Shown here one piece after another: positions 45,097 through 56,706 of a stretch of DNA of 64,000 nt. The notes below the pieces were generated by a model that was given only the letters and a program-made list of their open reading frames with translations, was not told the origin of the DNA and searched no databases. Numbering within the stretch: the first letter of the stretch is position 1; each line of letters opens with the position of its first letter. The position numbers and the translations under genes are program-made. This DNA is from Ixodes scapularis (taxonomy: Eukaryota > Arthropoda > Arachnida > Ixodida > Ixodidae), in NCBI RefSeq assembly GCF_016920785.2, contig NW_024609846.1, positions 79,183,816 through 79,247,815 of the forward strand, given 5' to 3'.

Positions 45097-46765
45097 TTCC
45101 GATATTTAGAAAACTATGTAGCCCTCTTCAGTATCATATAGGAAGACCCCAAGTCAAATATTACGATCTAATTCCGTCTATATATTTATTAAACTGGCCA
45201 GCAAACCTTCAAGTGAGCCAACTGGCCGAAATCTGCCAACTCTAGCATGCGGCGGGAGGCGCAATCATCAGCGCAGTCAATGCCAAGTAAAAAAAGGTTT
45301 GTGTTGAGTCTAGACACTGCTGCAAGATTGCCGAGCCAGGAAACCTAAACCGAGCCACCACTAAATGTGTTCCGTTTCAAAATGGCCTAATTGGCAAGAC
45401 TGAACTGCCACCAAATGTGTTCCGTTGTACAGCACCAAAGTACATCACCAGACATGAGCGTCAAAAAATATACTTACAATGGCTAGCGACGCCTCATAAA
45501 AGCCATGCGATGACCCTCTGCTTGGCCAGTTAAGCCACACGCAGTGCCGTGCAAGGTACAGGACGGCATCCATGAGCCGGCCGGTGCGTCGACCCAGGGT
45601 CCCGCCCATAGTGTTCCGCTGCTGCCTTGAACAAGGTGAAAGCCAGCTCATTGATGTCATGGTCCTCGGGACCTGTGGTGTGTAACCATCGTGTTTAAGT
45701 TTTACAGTCACTGACCAATATTTCGGAACATGAAGGGGTCGCACAAAGCTCAGAATAATCGAACAGTCCAGAAAAATGAATTTAGCCTAAAAATCACTTT
45801 ATTGCAATTTTAAGCGCAAAGTTGCTGCAGAAAGTAATTGATACAATAGGTTTGTGATAATTCAAACTGATATTTCGTACTTCCGGTTCATTCAAACAGA
45901 CTTGAAAATTTTGGTTGTCCCGCTATGTTTTTAATGTATTTATAAGCCACTTAATTCAAACGGCGTTTTCGCTTAAAGGGCCCATGAGACAAATTTTGGC
46001 TGGAATAAATCAATTTATATTGGGATTTTACTAATAACACATCGTTCAGTGGGCCAAAAGAAAAAAAGGTAGAAAGTCAAAAGCCTGACTTTCGGTACGA
46101 AAATTCGAAAACACAAGGGTCTATTTCGTAACTCCTTTCCTTCATTATCTCTCTGCCTTTTCACTGTGATACATCCGCGGTCCTTGTAGCGCGTTGCAAA
46201 GCCCCCCCCCCCCCCCCCCCCCCCAGCTTGTCACCAGGTCCAAACGCACGTCACACGGCACCGGACCTCACTTAATCCCTTCACCCCTAAGCTGACATTG
46301 TGGTGGAAGCTACGTGCTTGCCGGACAATCAGCCGCCTCCCTTTCATCACCTGACCTCATTCTCTGCGCGTGGGTATGCGCGAGAGAGCGTGATCACGTG
46401 GCAAAAATGTGGCTGGCCCAACGAGCACGTAGCTTCCGCAGCACTGTCAGCTTTGGGGTGATTGAGGTGGGGAAAGCAACTTTTGTCTGAATTTTGAGCG
46501 ACGGGCTAATCTTTTAGGGGGACAATGACTGTGTCTCAAACGAAAGTCCGAGCAAGAGGGGACTGCCCCGTTTCCATCTTCTTTAACTGTTTGGTAGAAT
46601 GCGCGATTTATGAGTTGAAGAGGAAAGCTAAACAGGAAAAAGTTGGAAAAGCGTTTCATGACTCCTTTCATTCATACTTTTGTACTCGCAGCCCTGTTGA
46701 GTATGCTTCCCTCCGAGCACCGGTGCACCGCAGAGAAGCAATACCTGCGGAGCGTGCTTTCATGA

Positions 46766-47232
46766 GTGTTCTTTCTCCGCAGTGCACCGGTGCTCATAAA
46801 GAAGCACACTCAACGGGGCTCAAGCGGGCACACATTAGCAGAAAACAGCGTTCACATTATGTGCTTCAAGACTAGCAATGATGACCAAGACGACATCGAG
46901 GATGAAGACCAGCTCACTGGCATCATGCTTTCTGGCCTTGAAGCACATAATGTGAACGCCGAGCAGGCGGAATATGCTAGTCTTGACGATGATGTGTGTG
47001 TTTGTCGTGATGACTCATTAGAGGACATAGTACAGGAAGTAATGCCAGCACAGTGCAGCAGTGAGAGTGAAGATGACAATGAAGAAAGGGATGACTTGCT
47101 ACCAACTGTCACAGCCATAGCTTTGAGCACATCGATCAGCTCCGGAAGTTTCTGTCTGCAAAGGAAGAGTCCCGTAAAGAGCTACTTGCATTGGCTGGTA
47201 TTGAAAATTTTGAGATTGTATGTGCTGACTAA
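46766..47232 (+). pseudogene. Tigger/pogo-like transposase C-terminal remnant, right arm
   Basis: Plus-strand counterpart of 26607-27078 with a few substitutions and the same frame shift before HIDQLRKFLSAKEE. A perfect 23-bp inverted repeat, GCGTTCACATTATGTGCTTC plus AAG, brackets the start of the acidic region (46848-46870 and 46937-46959). A separate imperfect inverted repeat lies at 46697-46813. Not functional. Confidence 0.45.
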
Positions 47233-50200
47233 ACAGTCCACAATCGACAAATTTTTTGCCGGATGAACAAACTCAATGTCACAGCTCTTTCACTAATGTG
47301 TTATGCCTGTACTTGCTTATAATTAGGCCTATGTAGAGGAAACTGGCAAAAATCTGCTTTGTATGAGTAGCTATCCATGTAACAAATCATAATGCTGTCC
47401 AGTATCATATTTGGATGAATTTCTGATAATTCAAACTAAAATCTGTGACTTCCTGGAGTTTGAATGAGTGAGACTCTACTGTAGTTTGCTGTACGGCATT
47501 TCGCATTCAGCGAGTCATTTTGTCACTGTACACAGACGAAAGCATAAAAGCGTTCGGACAAGTTACGCATTCACGGCTGCATGATGCTGGCAACTGTAGG
47601 GTCAGTCGTTAGACTTTGCCCTTGGTGAAAGAGTCCTGTTTGTAACACTGTGCCGCTGGAGCAAATGCACAGATTGATTGCTACTTGGCGATACAACCGC
47701 TGCCTTCTCACGTCGACACATGGGAAATACCGCAAACAAAAGCAGACACCGTCACGACTTCGTAAGGTGAAACCGGAGAGGTCAAGAGCGGAAGAACTGC
47801 TTGAGTGTTGACGTGCTATGTCGCATCAACAGCAGCGGCCTGCCATTAAAAAAAAAATATACTAGTTTGCAGTTTCTTTGCTGGACGTGACGTCACGACA
47901 ACTGACGGCAGCGATTGGCTGGCAGAGTGATGTAGATTCTTTTGGGGGGAATTTGCCACTGAATTCATAACCTGACATCAAATGTAGTTTCTAAACATGG
48001 CAGATATAATCGGGCCAGTTTCCGTCCACAATGCTGCCACCTAGTCTGTCGCACAGATTATTTCCGTTGCTAAGGGGCAATTGGGGCTTTATGTAAACAT
48101 AGGCTGGACATGCGTGTAGGAAAAATAATATGAATGACCGACCAGATCATTGACTCTTCCAACATATTGCAAAAAAACAAAAAAAAACGACAAGTCAACA
48201 TTTTTTTTGTTTTTTCTTCATTTTTAGTGGCTGTCGTGTAACATCGAAGTATAAGTACCAAGTAAAATAAAACTAAAGAAAAAGTACATAACGTAAGGTG
48301 TACATGAACTCTATAGATATAATACCAGTCCCAATGGTTTAGCAAAGAAGCCAGTCTTCTCAGAAAACCCCCTCTCTCACTGGAGTCCGTTTTCTAATAT
48401 TTGAATCTTAAAAAGAAGTTGCCCCGAAAAAGCGGCAGAAAATGCACAAAACAAAGTGACAGTGCCTAAAAAGGTCACACCTGCCTTTTCACATGGCTCT
48501 CGGAACTACATGCAGTGCAGGATGCAGAACGGTACCCATGGGCTAGCTGCAGTTGTAACCCAGTGCTTGTAGTATATCGCAGCTGCTTGGAAGGGAGAGG
48601 GGCCACCTCCTTCATGCCGTGGTACTGGGAAAAGCAATACCAATTAGCCGCAGGCGTCGAGCACCTTGTATTTCTGTGCATCCACAAAGCATTTCTGGGA
48701 CAGCAACGACAGAAAACTTCAGTAACACAGTGAACAAAAAAGAGACCAAAAGAGTAGGCATGCAGGCGAGCATGAATTGTAGACACAGCTAAAACTTGAG
48801 GCACAAGGAAGCAGAAAGAGGGCACATGAAGAGGCCTTTCGACTTCCTTACATGTCGGGCTTGAGTCTCGTACCGGGTAGTAAGAAGCAACAATACTGGT
48901 TCCCTGGCCTTTCCTGTCTCAACAAGCCTTGAAACAAAGATATCCTACTCGTCATTCATCTCGTTTTCTCTTCTCGGGCGGATTAAAGTGCACGCTGCGG
49001 CAGTAAACTGCCTCGAAGGGGTCAAGTCACACTTCTAAGAGAATGATTGGCGAGCAACTTCTCCATTGTGTACTACGTGCACTCCATGTTTTAAAGGGGT
49101 ACTCCGGCATTTTCTTCATTGTCCCCGATTTGCCTAAGAACTTGCTAAGCACATCAACAAACATCGCTGAAATAGTAACCGAAATATCTGGCCGAAATAG
49201 CTTTTTTTCGCAAAGTTACAGAATTTACAATTTTGGTCACCATTCTGTTTTTCAAAGTGGAAAGCTCTACCGGCAACATTGAAATTGAGACGTCATGGGA
49301 AGGCAAAGGTTCACTCTTAGGGCTGTAGACTTTGTTCACAACTGATCACAAACAGTTTCATTGTGTCAAAAGAATGCTTTGGAAGGTCGCCCCAAATCCC
49401 ATCCAGCAGCACGAAACAAATGCTCGGCATAGTTCATTTCTACACAGCCGCTTGAACCGTGAGCCTGTCATCCCGCGACGCAAGGACGTAACTAGAAGGG
49501 GTTCATGGAGCCCGGCCCCGCCCGGCCCGCCGCTGCCGCCCCTCGCCCCCAAAACAAAATCCTGGCTATGTTCCTGCGTGACGTCACGGCAATGAAAAGC
49601 ACAAGTATATTTCAATCTTGGATTGGCATTATACACGACAGTGGTAGGAACATTACTTGTGTCGAGCTAGAGAAGCCATATTGGGGGCTACCCCAGCTAC
49701 GTCCACACTGGCTTTCATGGCAGTTATGTGCGATGCAGACAGCTTTCACTATTTCAACCGAGTGCCTAGGCAAACAGAAGCAGCCACATAAGACAATCAG
49801 GAAAAGACGCCGAGTTGTACAGGCTAAGGAGGAAGGTCATAGTGCAGCGAGCTATCTAGTCCAGGCTATTCCTCTGAGAAATGCAGTCGGTGGAAATGTA
49901 GGTGAGTTATTCCCGCCATCAATTTAGGTAACTAATGCAAGCATTACACTATTTTGCATATTTCTCTACTGCAATGCTAGTCATCCGCAGCAGAAACAAC
50001 GCCCCAAACTAAAAAGAATTCTCGTTACATTGTTAACACAGACATCAAGTCCGTAAGCGAGCTGGAGTTCATCAAAGCACAACCGAGAATCTCTCGGAAG
50101 TACTTGGTTCCTTTTCAGTAGTTATTGAATGAAAACACAGTGCAGTGGTGATTACCATCAGCACAGCCTTGCCACTGGCACTGCTGTCCCTTGGGTGGCA

Positions 50201-51229
50201 CATGCACGACATGGCCTACAAGCCACATATATCCCTAAAAGAAAGCTGCATAGGATGCACTTACCGTGGCTAGCGTCGCCACCCAGCAAGCTTGCACAAA
50301 CCCTCTGCATGGCACGCAGTGCTGTTCAGAACAGAGCGCCACTGGCTAGCCAGTTAATGCGAAGGCTTGTAGTGTCTTGCTGCTGCCTTGGCAAAGCTGC
50401 AAGTCACCTCTTTCACGCCTTGTGGTGCCCATCAGCTTCAAAAGAAACGGTGTTGAGTCGCGACCAGTAATATGCAAAACAAAAACGAGAACGGCTCGGT
50501 TATTAATAAGTTGTGTGCAGCAGAGGCACGGGTGCGAGGGCGTAGCTTCGCAGAATGTTCTTTTTGCACGGCTGCTCGTGCAAAAAGGGCGCTTTTGTGC
50601 TCGGGCTTGTGCCTTTTCTGCACACAACCTATGTTACAGAGTGTATAGCACGCCTTCGAGAGCACTCGCGTGCGGCGAGAAATCCATAATACACAAGGTA
50701 CGATCGCAGGAAACCTCGCAGGGGTGCAGGAAGCTGCAAGTGCACGGTGCACCAGAATGTGAAACTAGAGGTGGTGATAGAATTTCACAGTTTGAGAATA
50801 TGACGTTACTTGGGTCAAAATATAGAAACGATAAACGTAACTGCCTTACCGGCTGATGATAAGGGCCACCGGAGCACGACCAACTATTTTTTGTGATCGG
50901 GGCATTCGATTGGACGCGGGTTGGTAAAGATTTGAAAAACACGAAAGAATAAAACATGTAGGGACGAAGACAGACAGCGCAGTTCTTTGTTGACATGAAA
51001 TGTAAGATCAAGCACATTATTTTGTCGGATCAAATGGTTTTGTTGAATTAGGTTTAGCTCGCAAGTTAGCCGTTCTTCGGCGGGCTTTCAGCTTTCTGCG
51101 ATGGTTGTTTTAATTGTGAACGCAGGCTCAAACAATGTAGGCAGCGGCGCCAAATAGATCTGAAACGAAGAAACAGCTCGGACGCGTGGAACGAACACAC
51201 ATAGAGATCACATCACAGGAAAACTCAAA

Positions 51230-51345
51230 CCACTCACCTCTCGTTCGTCAGGCACGATGTTTCCGATGTTTCTCCGGCCGTTGAGGGGACCGCGTCTGTT
51301 TCCGTGCTCCTATTGGTCGTGACGTCACCAAATTTCATCCAATAA
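51230..51345 (-). promoter_or_regulatory. Second copy of the promoter-like block
   Basis: The same CRE, CCAAT and donor arrangement on the minus strand in the right arm. The two promoter-like blocks therefore point towards each other across the spacer. Confidence 0.45.
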
Positions 51346-51379
51346 AGTGCGCGCCGAAGTTTTCTCTAGTCGCCGGTAA

Positions 51380-52200
51380 ACGAGCCGATCCGGCTGATCG
51401 TTGCGTTGGTTGCGTTGTTCCGGCGGGGCGGCGGGTCTCTCATCGCTGTGGCAACTTGTGTGCGCGTGTTATCAGTCACAGATCCGTGCCGTGCAGTACG
51501 CCGCGGCCTCCCCTACGCTGATTACCTACACCTCCGTATCGGTCCGTTCGATCTCCATCTCCAACTTCGCTCTTCCCGTCGGATTTTCTTCTCCCATTCG
51601 GGCCGGCCAGCCCGCACCATCATCCTACTTCGCCGCCGTCGAGGGCCCGACGCCTTTGGCCTGTCGAGCTAGGCCTAACTCCTCCGTAGAAGCGAGTTCA
51701 CGCTTCGTCGTCCGAACCCGGCCGCCGCCGGATCGTCGAACATCGCCGCATCCTCGACGCGCTCGAACAAGCCGGCAGGAACCATGGAGTGTCTGGGCCA
51801 GCCCGAATCATCTTGACACGAATTCACTTTGAGCTTAGCGTTTTTTTTAAAGGCAACCATGTTGCCCAGATGAGACTGGCCCCACCACCACTCTGCGCGG
51901 GCTGGTGCGATTGAATTTGCGGACTGCGTGCGCTGAGGTCTGCTCTGCGCTGTCGGACAGTGTTCGGCTGCTGTCGCCGACTCGTCAGAACGATGACTCA
52001 GCGGGAACACCGACTGTTGTGCGGCCGTCGTCAGCGACGACGTCAGTCCAGCATTCAGCTGGGTCCGTGCAACGGAGCCGGCCCTGCCGAAGGAGACGGA
52101 CTGCTCGGTGGAGTTAGCGGTGAGTTGTACCTCATCTTGCACTCTCGCAACTTTTCTGTGTCTTCCAGTTGACTGATTAGACCAAAACGCATTGTGTGAA
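51380..52200. other. GC-rich unassigned block with possible small intron
   Basis: Open frames on both strands (plus 51401-51832, minus 51675-52142) reflect CpG-rich composition; neither has a recognised motif. On the plus strand GTGAGTTGTACC at 52119 and TTTTCTGTGTCTTCCAG ending at 52168 would delimit a 50-bp intron. A transcribed 5' region is possible but unproven. Confidence 0.3.
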
Positions 52201-53502
52201 TGAACGTCCTACGGTCTGTGGGAAAATGCCACTGTTTTGAGCGGACTGAACTTCGCCGTCCCTTAGCGGACGTGTGTAACGTCGTGTTCAGAAAACCAAC
52301 TTTCCGTTTAACAGCAAGGGTGTTGTCGGTACTCGAGCATCACCAATGCGTAGCAGTCGACTCTTTCCTCGTGTTTCCCAACATTCGAGCCGCTACGCAG
52401 CAGCCGGAAAACAAAGTCCCCCAACAACGGTCAGAAAAAGAAAAAAAAAAAAAAAAATCTTAATCAGTTTAGACAAAGTGTTAATGACCAAATGCGTGCT
52501 TGATTTTTGATACAACTGAGAACTTTACTGGTTGGTGGTTGAACAAAGCAAGCTGCTGCTCAAAAAAAGGAGAGAAAAAATGTTTTTTTTTCTTGGCGAT
52601 TATGTTGACAGTGTTATGTACGCCAACCGCTCATGTAAGCGCGTTCCGAGAACGGCGGGAACAGATGTGATTAAGCGCGACGTAGTTGCATGCACCGAAA
52701 GCAATTAACATCTTTTTTACACGTCAACTCGGTGTCACATCGCATGTATGGCGTCGGCAAAATCGTTTACCCTTTCGTCTTGTCAGCCTTCAGTATTGAA
52801 GGCTTAGTGCTCTGCCAATTAAAAGTAATAAAAAAATGAAATGAAAACAAGCAAGAAAACGACGTAAGATGATATTCCACAAATATTACCGGGCCTGACG
52901 ATCGCCTAATCTTGTGAGATCATTTGTTCCGTTCCTTCTCTTTTGCTCTGCTGCAAGCACCTGTGCATGGGCACCGCCATAACCGACCATCACTTTTTGT
53001 ATTCTCTCTCATTTTGATCGCTTCACTACATCATTACCATAGCAGGACAGGTTATTGACATTTTAGATTCGACAGTGACCTCTTTCCAACATGAGGCTTT
53101 CTGGAGGTTCGCCAAAGCCCGCTTCAGTGGCTTGGTATCTCGGTAAGACAAGAGAAGGTCAGCAATGGCCGCTGTAATCTCGTGCGTGCGTGAAGCGTCT
53201 ATACTCCATTTAAATGCATATATCCGCATATAGAATGTGGCCATCCAAAACATTTATCCTTTCTTTTTTTTTTTTTTTTGCACCAAAATAAATTACGGAT
53301 TGCTGAACGCTTGTTTTCTGCCCAAATGTAGTGCTAGCGTTCCGAAGCAGATTCCAAAGTATCTGAAGGATCGGTCATCTCATGCAAAAGTCACAAGTGA
53401 TGTTCTGAAAGTTTCAGTGAGAAAGTAGAGCTTGTTGTCGACAACTGGCACCATTCAGCATCTTGCGAAAAAAACTCAAACCTAAAAAAAAAGCTGCGTC
53501 CC
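52201..53502. other. Unassigned sequence
   Basis: A run of A at 52441-52456 and T at about 53263-53279. The segment 53278-53345 resembles 21700-21760, which suggests an old repeat. No gene was recognised. Confidence 0.4.
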
Positions 53503-53688
53503 TTATACACGTTTGCAAGTCCGGCTTCAGGGCGCTGCCATCTTGCCTGTCTGGGGTGCGCTTGAACCAGTCATAATCCGATTACGAAGCCTTGCTAAGG
53601 CGTCGTAATCGGATTATGGCCGCTCCCGAGAGCGCACCCCACTGAGGAAGATGGCGGCGCCCTGAGACCGGACTTGCAAACGTGTATA
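53503..53688. mobile_element. Hairpin MITE with YY1-like motifs
   Basis: A near-complete 186-bp inverted repeat. The outer part is TACACGTTTGCAAGTCCGG and its inverse; the centre is CATAATCCGATTACGA and its inverse with a tiny loop. AAGATGGCGGC on the right side and GCTGCCATCTTG on the left side are YY1-like. Confidence 0.9.
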
Positions 53689-54244
53689 TCAGTTGGCTCA
53701 TTCGATACGGCCGCTGTGTCCGAAGTATTGCTAGCACCGAAGGAAGAGCCAGCATTCGTCGATCCGTTGCGCCCACTTGTTGGATCCGTCTACGCAGGAA
53801 CGGTATCAGCCGCCTACCAGTCGTCCGAACCTAGCTGCAGATAGAAAGGGCTTCGTGTGTCGTCGCTGTCACTTGACCGCCCAGGGAGTAGCGGCAGCAT
53901 GGGTGTCGGTCGTCCTACGCGCTCACATTTTATCGGCTCAAAAATGAGACAACGGAGCGGTCTCCGCGCTCCTGCGCACAACGCCCAAGATTCCCCGCTG
54001 CGTGGTGTTCGGTTGAATCGGTTCAGGAAGACGCCTTCGTCGAAGAGCCAAGTTTGTGCGTCTGCTGGGGCGGAACTCAACTGGGAATTCGGCTTTATCG
54101 CTAAGTGGACCATTTCCGGGTTCGCACGTGCGCGTGCGTGGAGGTAACAGACGGGCCTTCGCAATTTGTTTCGTTGTGTGCTCGGGCTGCAAATCAAGGA
54201 GCGCGCAGTGACTCATGGGAGCATTGCCTGTAGATGCTCCTGCT

Positions 54245-54458
54245 GGCGCCGCCATCTTGAATTGTCGTCACTTCTAGTATGGGCGACGACAAAATAATAA
54301 AACGTTTCAACCTGTAACTAGCAAAAAAATAGAGGGGAGTCAAAACGAGAATGTGTGATGGTTAGGCTTATATCCTAAATGTCTTTTATTGGCGTGGCAA
54401 CGGCAAAACGATGTTTTCTCCCATACTGGAAGTGACGGCAATTCAAGATGGCGGCGCC
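54245..54458. mobile_element. Hairpin MITE with paired AAGATGGCGGC motifs
   Basis: Arms of about 40 bp: GGCGCCGCCATCTTGAATTG to TCTAGTATGGG pairs with CCCATACTGG to AAGATGGCGGCGCC. The loop is non-coding. Confidence 0.85.
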
Positions 54459-55291
54459 CTTGTGGAAAAGCTCTATACAGGATGTTCCCAGCAATCCTTT
54501 CGGTGCTGCAGATGGCGCCACACATTGTGCAGAACGTCAAAGTTCTGTTCATTCGTCGATAGCAGCAGCGTTATAGGTGCACGTGCCATTGTCAACCCTG
54601 CAATGGAATCTAAGTGATATAACTATGCGAGAGCGTTTTACATAAACCGGTTCTTCACGAAAAATTTTTCGCGTCTACGGCACGCGCGCTCCGACGAACC
54701 TCGTCGTCGTTCTCATTGCAAAGCTCTGGGAGCAAAACACGTTTCCTCTGAAAAAATGCGAAATGATATTTTAGGCTCACAAACGCACCACACCAGAGCT
54801 GAGCGACGACGTTGTGTGTGCAGCGTCATTTCGCGAAATCGGGACAGATCCAACGAAAAGAACCCGCGCAATTTCCGGCGTGCGCCGTTTCTGGGATCAT
54901 TTCCTGTGCTCGCAGTTCGTTTCTATACAAACCTGCGGAGGTAGCGCATAGTGCAAGCTGTAGTCTGCCACGCGTCGTCAGGTAATAGCGCCCTATACGT
55001 CTACACAAATGGACCCCCTTCGAAACACTGGCCTCTGTTGGCAGCTGTGAAATCCCTGCACAATGGCGGACTAAAAGCGCAACGTCACGGTATTCTTTAT
55101 GCTTTTCGTTGGATTAGAAGGCAAAACACACCCACGGAATAAGGTGACGAGCGAACGCAGTGACGTTGCACTTTTGACGCTGTTTGGTTGGATCTTCGCC
55201 CCCTAGCGTTGGCTGACCTCCGACTGTCCCTATCTTATGAAATTACTTGCACCTTCCGCGATGTCAGTTGTTCCGCCATTGTGCAGTGGTT
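54459..55291. other. Unassigned sequence
   Basis: CpG-containing DNA with several short frames. No protein motif or element end was recognised. Confidence 0.4.
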
Positions 55292-55766
55292 CCAACGAGG
55301 TAGAGGGTCTTAGAGCGATATGATACACTGGTATCCCGTTCACCAGGCAAAAGTGATCCCTGATGTCTCTAAGTAAGCTACACTTCAGAGTGACGGTACT
55401 TGGCCATATTGTGGCTTGAAATCATAGTTGCCATTTATCTTAATCTTCATTATCTGGAATCACAGGAAACGCTTTTCCGTCCTCCATAAATGTTTAAACA
55501 GTTCGCGATAAAGCAAAGCAATATTGCATCAGCTTCCTAACAGCGAATCTAACGCTGAGGAAGTCGCACTTTTGAATCATGACTATCGCCAGTTGCGTCT
55601 GCTCTGCACAAGCACCAAAATGGCGGTGCCCACAACATTGTCATTTAGTGGCCCTAGTGACCCCCACTTGGCTGCTGCCATGTACAATTTTGACCACTAG
55701 ACACGTGACCGTACCAAATTCTGAGGCTTCTACGCCAAACTGAGCCAAGATTTCTATTGCAATCGC

Positions 55767-55834
<68 letters not shown>

Positions 55835-56262
55835 TTTTTCGATACTGTTATTTTAGAGATCAGTGTCTGTGCCGCAAAATACAGCACCGCGGCTGACCGC
55901 ATCTTATGGAGGCATTGCGAAGCTGGCCGAGTTTTTGTCGTAAAATTACACTTTGGACTTAAAACAAACGAAACATAACTTTTGACGAAAATAATCCTGG
56001 AGAAAAGATTATTGCCCAGCTCGTTTGCACCTTTGCATTTAATTGCATTATAATTAAACGTAATTTATCTCGTCGGTTCTGTTGTTAAAGATCAATAAGC
56101 AGTTATTAGTGCGCAGTACTTCGTTGAAATCTAGACGTGAAACTATAAGGTCACGTGTCTAGTGGTCAAAAACGTGCAACATGGCGGCGGCCAATTGGGG
56201 GTCACTTTCAACTGCCAGTTGATCGCCCTAAGGCCCTCTACCTCGTCGAGTGGTTCCGTCCT
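55292..56262. mobile_element. TIR element family, copy 1
   Basis: The inverted ends ACGAGGTAGAGGG(T/C)CTTAG and AGTGACCCCCA-TTGG are present on both sides. Inner inverted blocks carry TTGACCACTAGACACGTGACC. The centre holds an A-run, (TA)n and T-run. A shorter relative lies at 61347-61855. No coding capacity. Confidence 0.7.
55769..55839. repeat. (A)n(TA)n(T)n tract
   Basis: About 31 A, then TA repeats, then T. A self-complementary low-complexity block. Confidence 0.95.
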
Positions 56263-56361
56263 TCTAATAGTCGGCATGTGACTTTTAAAAGGCGTCTATT
56301 ATTGCCGGTGATATACTTTTCCGATAGAACAGGTGCACGACGAACACCAAGACAGTGCGCT

Positions 56362-56403
56362 TTCGTAGCGTCGGCTGCGTCCGGACCTAAGCTGAAACGA
56401 AGA
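56362..56403 (-). repeat. Relic of the 37488-37658 MITE family
   Basis: GCGTCGGCTGCGTCCGGACC followed by TAAGCTGAAACGAAG matches one arm of that hairpin. Confidence 0.75.
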
Positions 56404-56663
56404 TTAGTCCCGAGAAGCCAGTTACCACCGCCTAGAAGTCAAGGCCGTAGTACCGAATCAGTTGGCGTCATCAGAGAAGGCCAACGCTGGAAACAGATTG
56501 GAAGCAAACGAGTGCTGCGTCAGTGCTCGATCGACTTCGGGTCAAGTTTGAGCCGAACGTTGGCGCAATCGTTGTATCCAGGGTTGCCAGGTAGGTTCTA
56601 GCTAAAACCGCCAAATGCCAGATGGTGTAGCCCAAAAGTAGCCAAATGCAAGAAACCAAAACA

Positions 56664-56706
56664 ATTCTTTGGTTTCTGCAAGAAACCTCTGCAGAAACCA
56701 AAGAAT
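56664..56706. repeat. Perfect 17-bp hairpin
   Basis: ATTCTTTGGTTTCTGCA and its exact inverse are separated by 9 bases. AAGAAACCAAA also occurs just upstream. Confidence 0.9.

Larger units (their letters stand above)
45286..51379 (-). repeat. Right arm of the 6.1-kb inverted duplication
   Basis: Reverse-complement partner of 22337-28557, separated from it by about 16.7 kb. Differences are scattered single bases, homopolymer lengths and the missing 118 bp at about 50467. The outer flank (51380 onward) is unrelated to the left outer flank. Confidence 0.9.

Noticed and set aside
51675..52142. 155-codon minus-strand ORF
   Set aside because: It is in a CpG-rich block open in several frames on both strands; no domain, and composition reflects base content.
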